A DNA stretch of 64,000 bases. Origin: Ceratorhiza oryzae-sativae (lineage: Eukaryota; Basidiomycota; Agaricomycetes; Cantharellales; Ceratobasidiaceae). Of this stretch, positions 35,345 through 46,337 are shown piece after piece. The position numbers were made by a program, and so were the translations under genes. The stretch lies in assembly GCA_030998015.1 (NCBI GenBank), contig JARWMV010000253.1, positions 496,001 through 560,000 on the forward strand, written 5' to 3'. A model generated the notes under the pieces. It worked only from the letters and a program-made list of their open reading frames with translations. It did not search any database and was not told the DNA's origin. Position 1 is the first letter of the stretch. Each line of letters begins with the position of its first letter.

Positions 35345-37625
35345 TTATTCGTCCCTTTCCAAGAGACGTCCAATTATACCTAAATCGACTTCAATCCCTG
35401 CCTTGGACAGGTATTCCTCGTTCCTAATGATCCGAAATATGTTAGTACGGCGCGTGGATTGATCTCGACAGCCTGCGCCCTACCAAAACTGTTTCGACAT
35501 GTGTTGTATCGACATCAGCCCTACAGATCAGAAGGAAAAGAATGGACGAACGAACCTTTGAATAGTGCCTCGTCCCAGAATCACATCTGCGTTGATAAGA
35601 GACGCTTCGTTGGCTGATTCTGCCACGCGCAGAAGAAGATCAAGGCAGGACTCACAGGATCGTAGCTACGACCCTTCCACTATCTCGGCCAAGAAATTTT
35701 GCCACCTTGACACAAGCGACTAAATTGCACGCGCTGCTGGACCCCAGGAAGAGCCCATCGTTTTGGACCAGGTATCTGGACATCGCAACAGCCTCTTTGT
35801 CTGTTACACTGTTTCACGAAAGGCTTGGGCATTGGTTTCGCTCACGTCCCAGGGATGACTAATCGTACCGGATAGCATCATCAATGAATCCGAGAGCCAT
35901 TTCAAAGTTTCGAGTCAGCCGGTTGATGCCGCTATGTCAAGCCGCAGGTTACAGTCAGCTCTCTCTGTCTTGAACTTGTTCCGAAAGTCCTTACATTCCC
36001 TCGACTATCGTATCAACCTGGATTTTCATCAATATTATTTTCGTCCGGACGAGCTCGCATCGCATGTCGCCTGCAACAGACGCACCTGATGTCGACGTTT
36101 CGTCCCTTCGCTTTCCTTGACATCAAACATCACTCCATGCTTGATCTTATTATATAAACCGCTCCCTTCTGGATCAGATAGTACCACCCGGATGTCTTGG
36201 TCTAAAATGGAATAATGTCAATTCTCGCCAAGGGGTTTATCCGCGCCAAAGACAGGGATAAGTTTACCTTGTGATTTTAGGAACCGGCCGACACCGGCTA
36301 TCGTTCCGCCTGTTCCTGCACCACTCACGAAGGCGTCCAGTCTTCCACTGCACTGCCTCCACAGCTCCGGACCGGTACTCTGTAAGTGTGCTAGATAGTT
36401 TGCGGGGCTCTATGCAAAAGGCGCTAATCAATGATGAGCTGTCTGTACAGGTGCCTGAACGTACCTCGAATTGATCAGCAAAGAATCCTCTTGGTTTAGT
36501 CTCAAGTTCGATCCCACCCTCTGAGCTTGCAGATCTTGTGCTCAACGCAAGGGCTTCATCGGCTGTTGACATTTCGGTCTGACCAAATTCGAGCGCACGT
36601 TGTTTCGCGAGGTTCTATACGCGAAATAGAAGTTTAAGCGTGGGCCTTCCGAAAGAGGGGCACTTCGACGTACGACAAACTAAGGGGAAAGAATCAGAGG
36701 AATGTACCAAATCCAAGCAAACGCGAACCTGTTTCTTATCCACGATGCTCGCCGGTCTAACCTTCTCCACTGTGGCGCCGAGTGCCAAGAGCGCCCGCTC
36801 TTTTTCGGCTGCAACATCGTCGGGCATTATGATTGCTATACAAACATGGATGTAAGAGATGGCACACAGGAGTATCAGACCTGACATACTCGTATCATAT
36901 CCTCTGGAATAAATGTTAGATGATTGAGTTGTAACCATTATGTAGATTCACGCGCCTCGCTTTGGCAATCGTTGCGATACTGATACCTGTGGACCCTACG
37001 GTACCTTCGAATATGCGTGAACCAGAGTAAGGGTGAATCAAGCCTTGCATCTCTGCATCCTGGATGACTAGGTAATGCTGGTAAGGCCAGCGGGTTTGCA
37101 TCAACCGCATAGCAGCTTCTACCAACTTTTAAGCGCAACACGATCCTTGACTGAACCACCAGGATTGAGGAACTCTGCTTTGCCCTAAAAACAACTAGAT
37201 TTGAATAGATATATCGCAGAAGAGGATAAACCGTAGTTACGAGTATCTCAACACCAAGGGCATCACTTAAGGAGTTAATTCTCACGAGCGGGGTATTACC
37301 TACTCGGTTTGTCAATTATTCCTCGCCCCGTCCGCAGACTAGCGTCTTACCGATGAGCCCAACGACACCCGATACAATTTCGTCACTTCGAAGTTCGATT
37401 GGTCGGGGAACGTAATCTCTCGCGCCTTCGGCTTTTTCTCGTGCAATGCGACGTTGCCTCTCAACATAGTTGGAGATCGAAGCACTAGATACTGAGAGAG
37501 CCACACCTGGGAGCCTCGATTAGAGTCTGCAAGATGAGTCGACAACGTGACTTACCTATAGCTACCCCTATGGTGATATCTCTGGTAACTTTGGAAGATG
37601 TCCATTCTGGTAGTGGGATCGGCAT
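35345..37625 (-). CDS. Cysteine synthase-like PLP enzyme (Cys12 type)
   Basis: Fold-type II PLP enzyme of the cysteine synthase/cystathionine beta-synthase family, closest in layout to mitochondrial-membrane Cys12 proteins. Start ATG 37625 (MPIPLPEWTSSKVTRDITIG) leads into a hydrophobic stretch. Then VVGLIGKT, NRVGNTPLVRINSLSDALG, AEFLNPGGSVKDRVA with the Schiff-base Lys in SVKDR, GTVGSTGISIATIAKA for the phosphate loop, IIMPDDVAAEKERALLALGA, RGFFADQFE, NYLAHLQSTGPELWRQ, AFVSGAGTGGTIAGVGRFLK, GINRLTRNF, DNDG-like LVQNDGLFLGSSSACN and TILCDSG. The C-terminus is assembled through a 5-nt exon (separate entry) and ends GIIGRLLERDE at TAA 35345-35347. Near 37110-37150 the frame does not run smoothly: either a 75-nt intron with a GTTGGT donor or a one-base shift at an AAAA run. 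Confidence 0.88.
35484..35488 (-). other. 5-nt microexon in the cysteine synthase gene
   Basis: On the minus strand the sequence is acceptor ...AAACAG, exon TTTTG, donor GTAGGG. Upstream exon ends TCA AAG before GTTCGT; downstream exon starts G AAC GAG after an intron with a perfect TACTAAC branch site. Joining all three gives S-K-F-W-N-E-E-Y-L-S-K, the family signature F-W-N-x-x-Y. Without the microexon the F-W pair is lost and the frame is broken. Confidence 0.8.
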
Positions 37626-38319
37626 TGTCTAATCAATCTGTTCTAACGCAAACAGGAGGGTGAATGGCTGGGGCATGGCTGCATGAATTATGATTGCTAA
37701 AATCGTTTTGAATCAGTCTAAACGCAACAAAAACCTCGTGCTTAGTTGTTTACGACACCTTGCCTCAACTCTGTCGGCGGGGCGACGGTCTGCGATTGAC
37801 GGCAGCGGTAAATTCTGCTTGTCAGCTAAGCGCCGTCCTCTGATCGGCTCCCAAATAAAGCAAAATCCTTGAATCGTAACTCTACGGCGACGACAAACGT
37901 TACTTCGGTCAAGCTCAGGCACAGCTAATGGTGCACAAATAAATTTATCATTTTTTTTTTTACCGTCGAAAGAAGCTGCAATTATTGCACTCGCACAATT
38001 GAGTATCCTTATTTGACATGGTTCAAGTTGAGAGTACCCGCTTTGTTCAAAACCTGCTGCTATTCGCTTTAGTCTTCTCCTAGCTTATTACATATCAAGT
38101 TAGGAAGAGAAAGACTATGCTCCCAACCTCTAGCATTCTTTCTATGATTCCGGATATTAAAACCAGCGAGGGACTTGAAACATTTCATTTCCCCCCTTCC
38201 AGCGGTTGTACTCCGGTATCCGTATGTGCAACAGCTGAAGTTTTGAGCATGACCGCGGGGCAACGATGGTACTATAGATGTCCAACTGCGGGCTTAGATA
38301 ATGCGATGACATCAAGCTC
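37626..38319. other. Divergent intergenic region, cysteine synthase / CUE gene
   Basis: 694 bp with no recognised gene. It should contain promoters for both flanking, divergently transcribed genes. A T-run lies at about 37951-37961. Confidence 0.4.
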
Positions 38320-40368
38320 ATGATGTACCACGGAGAACCACTTGGCGCATACCACGACAACCTACCCGTACGACGGCACACACGATGGCGGATAACGCAC
38401 AACCCACGCTCAGACGGCTCCCCCCCAGCCACCAGAGCTGCATCCTCCTCCTCCTCCATTTGGTGATCCGCCGCTTGCGACTCAACCAACTGAAGTAGCC
38501 GGCCAAACGACATCTCAGCCTACCGTCGCACCTGGGAGTATGCACCACCAGCAGGCCCTCCCCCAGGGGCCTCTGTCCCAGATCCTGTCTCTGCTGCTGT
38601 GGCTCCGGCCCAGCCAAACGCCGACCCGTTTGCAGACAATAACCAGAACACCGCAGTCACGCAGCCCCAGGAGCCTCCGCAGCACCCAGACAGGCCTCTG
38701 CCTACCGGCCCTGTTACCCAGACGCCACTATACAGCGAGCCTACCCCTATATTGCCGCCTCGACCTCAGCCCCCGTCCGTACCAGAACAAACGCCCCCTC
38801 CCCCTCGTGCCTCGTTTGACCAGATGCCTGATCATCCTGCTATACAGCAATCATTCCTTGGGCGTGCTCAGTCACCACCTCAGTCCGTTCAACATGTGTC
38901 GATAACGCCCGTACAGCCTCAACCCGTTGCGCCGCCCCAGGCACCCGTACTAGATGCGAATGCGAATACGTTAGAGTCTGATCCGGCGATTGCCTCGTTA
39001 CATGCCATGTTCCCTGCATTCGACTTGCTCGTCATACAGTCGGTCCTTGAGGCTTCTGACAACAACAAAGATCTGGCGATCGATAGCTTGCTTTCGATGA
39101 GTGATCCTGAGTATGTGTCTGCCCAGACGCAACCCGCTGGAGGTGGCGCTCCTAACCAACGTCGAGAGCTGGTGAGCCTATCGTCTGCCGCCCCCAATGT
39201 ATTAAACTAATGAGATATCAGACTCAAACGGAACTAGACGAAGAGTTCGCGCGTCGGCTGATGTTGGAGGAAGAACAACAAGCTCGTGGAGGGTCTTGGC
39301 CTCAAGAAGAAACGTATCCCCATTCCGGTCAGGTTCCTTACCAAACTTATCAGCCACGGCGGAGTGGAGAGTACCAGCGTCCTTCGGCCGGTCATGGTGG
39401 AGGGATTGGCGACATGGCCAACGACTTGCAGCAGCAGTTTAGGAGTTTCATTGGCGGGGCTAGGGGGACTGCAACGCAACCACAGCCTCAAACTCAAGGA
39501 AGCTCGGGCGCCGGATTTCAGGATCAACTCAACCGGTTTGCAGATAGTGAGCAAAAATTTGCTTGCTTATTCTTATTTAACTGATCATTCTCTCCAGCCG
39601 GAAAGAGGACGTTTAATTCCGTCTTCAACAAAGTGAAGCAGAAGATGGAGGAGTTTGATAGGCAGCATCCGTATGTTTACTGATCGATATTATTGGGATA
39701 TTGTTGGGCCAACTATTTCATAGACCCGACACACAAAATATGAATCGACCTCCCCAGTCGGGACACTGGAGCAACTGGCAAGGTCCAAGTGTCGGACAAC
39801 CGCAGCAGCCCGCTACCTATGCACAGTCCCCAGCCCCTTCTCATCCAGCCCCAGCCCCTCAATCGCCGCCTCCAGTCACGTCACATGGCGCCTTAAACAG
39901 CAATCCGTTCGAAGACACTCCAGCAGATAGGCAAACTGACGCGAACACTGCTGCACTTCCTAGAAGCAGCGGTAGGTGGCAGTATCAGCCAGAGCCTGCC
40001 GCTGCTGCTGGTCCACCCGCCCAGCCCCAGGCTCCGCAACAGGAGCTGTTACTACCGAAGAGCCAAGGAGAAGTATTGATACCTGTGAGCAAAAGATAAT
40101 ACCTATTATTCCGCTTTACTAATGTAGGTGGCTATTTAGCACGACTAGGTCTCCTTCCTAAGCGACCAGTTTCACTCATGGACGTAAACGCCAACACGCG
40201 GCCGGCAGCAGCGGCGGCTCCTGCCCCAGGCCGTACGACTGAGCGGGACAGTGACGAAGAATGTGAGTTTACATAACTCTGACACCATATATTCTCGATT
40301 GATCCTGAGCTTCACTAGCTTTGGAATACGTGGATCGGCCAATGCCGGGGGGCATGAATCGACCCTAA
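38320..40368 (+). CDS. CUE-domain ubiquitin-binding protein (Cue5-like)
   Basis: Probable ubiquitin-binding adaptor of the Cue5/Tollip type, linking ubiquitinated aggregates to autophagy in yeast. A long Pro/Gln-rich N-terminus with repeated NPF-like tracts precedes a CUE domain at about 38980-39110: DPAIASLHAMFPAFDLLVIQ, SVLEASDNNKDLAIDSLLSM, with the diagnostic M-F-P and di-leucine. It is followed by TELDEEFARRLMLEEEQQAR, a glycine/Gln stretch, KRTFNSVFNKVKQKMEEFDR, more Pro-rich sequence, and a last short exon LEYVDRPMPGGMNRP with TAA 40366-40368. The 5' end is uncertain: a 48-nt intron from an exon starting at 38320 and a 56-nt GTGATC...CAG intron restore the frame; an ATG at 38385 is the alternative. 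CUE identification is firm. Confidence 0.82.
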
Positions 40369-40770
40369 TAACACATGAGATGATTGACTATACCCAAGCA
40401 TAATGCGAAGACTTGCAATGTGATACACGAAAGTGATAAACTAATATATAGCATCTGAAACTCGCTCTATAATGATCGTGATAAACGTGCAAGACACGCG
40501 TTTTGCTGTAATCTCGAGCTCTGGAGAGTCAGCAATCGAATTGCTTTCGAACCCTGACCGCGTTGGTGTCATATCGCCCCATCGAAACCGTTCTTATCAG
40601 CCAACCAAGACTCGGTACGTATACGTCTGCCCTCTCCTTCGCCCTTATCGTTCCCATCGTTTCTCCTTTCATGTCATCCATATCTCCCAAGGATTGTGCT
40701 AGACCAGTAGTTTGTCTGAAACTTCCATCTTGTCCACACAGCTTTCCCGCATTTTCCGAACATAGATCTA

Positions 40771-42117
40771 ATGGCTGTGCTCCAAAGCCCTCGCATTTTC
40801 GATATTGAGGATGTTGTCGAAATTGTATGCTTTTTTGTGGACCGAAAATCCGACCTTGGTCGTTTAACACGGGTCTCACGGAACTTTTATCACTGTGCCG
40901 CGTCTCGTCTGTGGCGCGACATTTCCGGAGTACATATGCTCCTCAAACTGCTTGATATTGATCATCTAAGCAGATTTTCGGACAATAATATTGTGGGCAG
41001 GTTCATCATCGTCCTTGGACTCAGACTAAACTGACTTGACCATAAGAGGAGGCAGTCGCAAAACCAAAATGATGTCTCTCGCTTCAGGTTTTACGCAAAC
41101 TTGGTCAGAACCCTTTATTTGCCGATTACCACAGCTAGGGAAAAACGTCAGTGGGGGGCTTTGCTTGCGCACGTTCCGATTCGACCACTCCTTCCTCGGC
41201 TCCGAGAACTCACACTCTCATCAGAAGATGACTGGAAGATTGATCGCGCGGAAGCTGATGTTTGGGCCGAAGCCTTGATTTGCCCAGCTCTCGTTGACGT
41301 TCATATTTATGTCAAATCACTGGAGCTTTTCTGTCCGTTTTTCAACTTGCGAACTCTGGTCACTACGATCGATGCACTGAAACCGAGCGTGATGAACTGG
41401 CTGGCTACACTTCCTCGCCTCGAGTCGATTGATATCCGGCCGTTTGCGCGCTGGGTACCGTGGGGCAATACTGATGAACTCGATGCTACCATTAGCCTGA
41501 GCTTGCCGGAGGATTCGTTCCCAGCCCTTGTTCACCTCGCATTGCACCAGGTCCCGGCGCTCGCCGTCATCGAGTTGTGGAACACACCAGCTCTAGTTCG
41601 TGGATTGATATCGGTAGAAATTGAGTTTAAATCTAGCGACCTTGTTTCAGCCAGAGATATATCTTACCTCGTCTGCCAAAATAGCCCTCGCATAGTCGAG
41701 CTTCACCTCAATCTTCCAGAAAATGGTGACTGTATGCTGTCTTCGGCTGTATCCAATTCGCTAGGACGCTTGCCGTTGAGCCGATTAAAAATGCCTCGTG
41801 CTACCTTCAACGCTACGAGCTACGAGCCTCTAATATCGTCCCTAGTAAACATCGAATATCTTGATGTCTCATCACTACAGTTTGGTCATGAACATTTGAT
41901 ATTGGTCGCTCGGAACATGCCAATGCTGCGATATTTAGAAGTTGGTCTATCGTTAATACACTGGCCTCCGAGTCGAGTGTTCTTTCCATCATTCCGTCGC
42001 CTTCGGTACTTTGTCTTGCAAGTTCGTTCGAATTCCACGAATACTTTTACAAGCATAAAACATAGCCAAATATCTAGCCTCCATGGCTCGGTGCGTGCCC
42101 TAGATTACTTACTCTGA
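40771..42117 (+). CDS. F-box protein with leucine-rich C-terminal part
   Basis: Predicted substrate receptor of an SCF ubiquitin ligase, of the kind much expanded in Agaricomycetes. It starts MAVLQSPRIFDIEDVVEIVC, and the F-box-like segment continues RVSRNFYHCAASRLWRDIS. One intron follows at about 41000-41050, then QNDVSRFRFYANLVRTLYLP and leucine-rich repeats spanning some 300 residues (PALVDVHIYVKSLELFCPFF; LPRLESIDIRPFARW; SLVNIEYLDVSSLQF). The single-frame reading stops at 42117, but downstream at 42155-42360 another frame encodes TLWPNGVRCIVSDRYAELDR and following residues. Such a W-P-N...Y-A-E-L-D ending is what I expect at the C-terminus of these proteins, so the gene probably runs to about 42367 through a further intron that I could not place. 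Confidence 0.8.
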
Positions 42118-42900
42118 GAGACCCTAATCGCGATGGTTTACGAACAGCTTCCTACATACTTTATGGCCAAATGGCGTGCGGTGTATTGTTTCAGATAGAT
42201 ACGCAGAACTAGACCGGGCTACCAAGTCGGACGAAAACAGACTCCGATATCTGAACGACAAGCTCGTGGCTTTGTGTGGTCCAAATAGCCCCAATTTCCT
42301 TTCTGGCGAAGGCGGAATGGATTCCTGGATGTACAGGTCGTTCAATGAAGGACCCCAAGTACGTTAGGTTGGCTGGCCGAGGCAACGTGATGGAGTGCCT
42401 ATCCACTATGGATCAGCTATATTGTTTATATCCTGCCTGCAAAATGACTTGGCGAAGCTTATTATAATCGTGTGCTGCAAGTGATCAGGTGGGACTCCCT
42501 AGTCACGCGCGAGACTTTCTTGGGGTGGTGCAATGTTCGGTCCGGTGACTACTGAAGGGAGCCGAACTCCTAATAGCGGGAGACCCCTGCACAATCCTGC
42601 ACAGAATACGCTTAGAGGCACCTTGACTGAGCTAACTCGCCGTAGTTTTCGTTGCGTTGATAATATAATACATATTGAAACCGAGGAAACATCGTTGATG
42701 CCTGACGCTAGTTCTGATCTTCCGCAGCGTCTAGGGGCCAAGTGGTATAGGAAGGCTCGATGTCGGATATGGAAGGGGCGTTCTTTCGCATTCTTACCAA
42801 GGTAGCTACTGTGACACAATGCCTGAGAGCTTGTGCAGCCGGGTTTCCTCTAGCAGGACGAGGGTTATACTTTCAGAAACTAAAATACCCATGAAATATT

Positions 42901-43510
42901 TTACTGATGTGTACACTTTGAATCAACAGTACCGTCTGTCATCTTCGCCTGGGCTCCCGACGAGCCACCCAAACCTGAGGGGCACACCTCAACGTCCGAA
43001 TCGTCCGAATCCACTTCAATCGGTTCCTCGCTGCTCCCAATGCTCGACCATAATCTTTTGTTGTACCACCACTTGATGAACTATCGTTGCCATCGATCGA
43101 ACGCCATTTATTGTCCTCCCAAATCATGACTTCCCACACCGTATCAGGTGTTTGCCTGAGAATACTGTCGAAGAACCTATTGTATCGGTGGGTCTATCAT
43201 GTACGTGGCACGATATTACGCATAAAATATACCAGTCGTTGATTAGGTCCCCCGATGCGTAGACGCGACCACATATCGGACAATTTATGGTGACAGACAA
43301 CTCGATTAAAGTAGACCAGCTGTCCACATCAAAACATTGGCGGTGGGTGCATGCTGAGAATCGCACTGGCGTCTGAATCCTATGAAGACTGATCTACTAG
43401 GCCGTCAGTCTACTAGTAAGCCCGACCCACTCTACGGGACTTACTGGGCATCTTAAACTAATAGTTTCGTGCTCCATTTGAATATCGTCTCCAGGTTTTG
43501 CAGCGGCCAT
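42901..43510 (-). CDS. Compact SP-RING (PIAS/Siz-type) zinc-finger protein
   Basis: Reads as an SP-RING (MIZ) domain of SUMO E3 ligases with almost nothing else. Exon 1: MAAAKPGDDIQMEHETISLR, ending CP. Exon 2, after a 51-nt intron: ISLHRIQTPVRFSACTHRQC, FDVDSWSTLIELSVTINC, PICGRVYASGDLINDW. Exon 3: FFDSILRQTPDTVWEVMIWE, then DNKWRSIDGND. The Cys/His ligands C, C-x-H, C, C-x2-C are all present. Downstream, in another frame, lies an acidic SUMO-interaction-like stretch EEPIEVDSDDSDVEV, followed by a TAA at 42901-42903, so a frame shift or unplaced short intron lies near 43040. Full-length PIAS/Siz proteins also have SAP and PINIT domains; I see neither within 400 bp upstream. It could be a solo gene, a truncated copy, or the last exons of a gene with distant 5' exons. 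Confidence 0.72.
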
Positions 43511-44512
43511 TTTTGACGGTGCTGTATAATTTCTGCGGTGTCTGGCTGTTGATATTCATTAGTACTCATTTCTACATGAAACCTGGCTATTAAAGTCGTA
43601 ATTCGCGCCTTTCAATAATGCTGTTAAACCTCTCCTCAAGGGGTAATTTTCACAAGAAAGCAAGATACGTTTCGTACTACTAGAGCTAGTTCATTATGAG
43701 ACATGGGTGTTTGGGAAGCTTTATCTTACTACGATGCGCAGGGTTTGCCCGAGGAGTAAAAGGATGTAGACAATCGATGTATGACCAATGTAGCGTTTAG
43801 ATCGATGGCATGTGGCTGTTTATGTTTGTTTGACCGTTGTGTCACAAGTCCCATCTGTGTTTGCAGTCTGAAAATGAACTAAGTACCATCAGCCTATGAG
43901 GCATACGTTATTCCTGGTTTGTTATTCCGAAAAAAATACATATATAACGGGATTTTTAGACTGAATTATCTCTACTATGTCGTACTGACCGAGATGTCCG
44001 TCGGGGTCGCTAAACAAGAGCCGAGGGTAGCCATCGCTAGACATCAAGAATTGGTGAAAAGCCGCGTATCTAGCCACGCCTCCGAGAACCCCTTACGATA
44101 ATTTGGACCTATTTTATGATGCGCTTGTGCGGCCTTATGGAGCGAACTGAATGGATATGATTGATATGGATTTCGTCCAGTGATGGGCAGGGTCAACCGA
44201 GCTGCCGCCATCAAGGAACCATGTCATAGTTGAGATATCCGTGAACCTATAGCCGACAGCAGCATAGCATGTTCCCTTCAAAGTTCGGATATCTGACGGG
44301 TTTTCATCCAGGCTCTCCTGCTGCCAAGCCCCAGTCGTTCGTGAGCCGACGCACGCGCTGTGGGGTGCGTGGAAAACCGAGCCATGGTTCTCGGGTTGCA
44401 CGGCTAGTCACACGGAGGTTCAATACTATAAGTAACGACGCTAGCCCCAGCGGATACATATCAGACTGAGTTTCGATTCGACTCGTTTCTACTAAGCCTG
44501 TTTCCTGCCAAC
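43511..44512. other. Intergenic stretch, SP-RING 5' side and thaumatin promoter
   Basis: No gene recognised. The SP-RING reading frame can be entered from a second ATG at 43567 only in a different frame. The last about 100 bp before 44513 should be the promoter and 5' UTR of the thaumatin-like gene. Confidence 0.35.
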
Positions 44513-45306
44513 ATGCGTTTTTCAGTTACCACGTTGCTCTCCGCCGCTGCTCTTTTGGCATCTGGCGCCCAGGCAGCGCATACCATCACACTCAAAAATA
44601 ACTGTAGCTTGTAAGTCTCCTATCAACGTCATTATTCGGGGTAACTAAAATATCCTTGACAGCGGCGTTGGGCTGTTTGTCCATACTTGGAGCGGCTCTC
44701 CCTACACTGGCGCTCCCAACCAGGACGTCCCGGCTAGGAGCAGCAAGACAATTACTGTTCCAGATGGTTGGGACGGCCGTATCTGTGACAAGACCGCATC
44801 GGGTGTATGTGCCAATAACTGCTATGGTGTAAGTGATGCATCCAGATGCCTTTGTTTGTGCTTTTTTAAAATAAAACTTTCAGTCATGCTCCATGACCGA
44901 GTTCAACATGAACGCAGGCGGTCTGAACTACTACGATATCTCAAACATCCAGGCGTACACGGTGGCAAGTATCGGTCCCTAGCTAGCGTTCTAATTGCTC
45001 TTGACGTCAGTTGTCTTCTAGCCCCAGTCGATTTCTTCAAGCTGCGGAAGCGTAACCTGCACCTCTGCCACTTGCCCTTGCAACCAGGTAAATAAATTGA
45101 TATATATGCCTTTACTCAGCATCTAACCAAATAATAAAACAGGCCTACCGCCCGGGTGACACCTCCGGAACCTGTGGCGGCACTGGTCCCGTTGACCAAG
45201 GTAAGTACACAGTAATGTAGTTCAATACACTACAACTCATAGTTAAACTATTCCAGCTGTTCGTGCATGCGGCCAGCCCAACTTTACCATCACCTACTGC
45301 CCTTAG
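44513..45306 (+). CDS. Small secreted thaumatin-like protein
   Basis: A classical signal peptide MRFSVTTLLSAAALLASGAQ (cut after AQA) is followed by the thaumatin-fold opening AHTITLKNNCSF, then GVGLFVHTWSGSPYTGAPN, SKTITVPDGWDGRICDKTAS, GVCANNCYG, SCSMTEFNMNAGGLNYYDIS, CTSATCPCNQ, AYRPGDTSGTCGG and the C-terminus CGQPNFTITYCP, with TAG 45304-45306. Six exons, five introns of about 50-65 nt. The many paired cysteines fit a secreted disulfide-rich protein. Fungal thaumatin-like proteins are wall-associated and some cleave beta-1,3-glucans; the acidic cleft residues of that activity cannot be judged by eye in this short form. About 170 residues, at the small end of the family. Confidence 0.88.
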
Positions 45307-46337
45307 ATTACCCTAACGGTGAATCCCGTGTCGCCTACCATGACAAGTTTGTAGACTATACAGGATGTGCATGATTCATTTATTTTGACCTGATCGTAAT
45401 GGAATCAATATCCCATAGCTCTCCTTCGCTTTCAATGAGTTGATCAATTTAAACTGATCACCATGTCTCGCTAAGCGGGGGCTGGACCACCATATGATGT
45501 CAAAGTACTCGAAGTCATCGTTGCAGGGTGCCCGGGTGGCACGTGTACCTTCGAACAGAGCTCTGTACTGGGGAGCAGGATACCGGAATTTCACTAAAGA
45601 TTCGAAATAACACTAATGGTTCTTTTTATCCAACGTGAAGCTTCATGCAAGGATGAAATGACAACAGTATTGCTTGTCTCGGACCACGGTTTTCGTTTAA
45701 ACCTCACTTCAAGCTATGGGTCTTTCAAACCGTGGATGAAATTCATATCTTCATGCCTCTCCATGTTTCAACTGAGCTCAACGTACCAAGATAAGGCTAC
45801 TCAAATCCCTTCCCAGCACTGTGATTGTCTGCTCAAAGAGACACGCGCAGTGCATATCCCCAGGTTGTGAAACCCCTTACATTGAACCCTTCCAGCATAC
45901 AGACCTGGCTAGCTCAATCGTCATAATGTGCACTTGGAGATGCCTGATAAGTCAGAATACCTGTGTGTGAAACTGGTGCTTTTGGTATTAAGTGCGTTTG
46001 TGTGACCGCGAGGCTGAGGCGAGACCGGCCGCTGTATTGCCACTCCGAACGTGTCAGCCGGAAAGGGGTCTGCTCCCGAACAAGATACAGCGGGGTATAT
46101 CGTATACGGCTAGCTCCACGTTGTGGGAGCTTCAATTGCGATGACGTGTCGCTATGAACCGGAGAAGCCAGAGCCTGGATGAGGCCAAACATCAAGCGCC
46201 GGATCACGTCAAGCTCATGATCATTCATCAACGTATACCAAAAATGCTAAAAGCTACCACCATTTTGCTCTCCCAGCTCTTGAAACGCAAGACGTGGCCC
46301 TTTTCTTAGCTGCCTGAAGAAATCATTGACTAAAACG
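45307..46337. other. Intergenic stretch of 1 kb
   Basis: No gene recognised. Short ORFs on both strands lack family motifs. It should contain the thaumatin gene terminator and the thioesterase promoter. Confidence 0.35.

Noticed and set aside
38385..38600. Apparent double frame shift at the start of the CUE gene in C-rich sequence
   Set aside because: Introns of 48 and 56 nt with acceptable splice sites give one continuous frame; only the exact start remains open.
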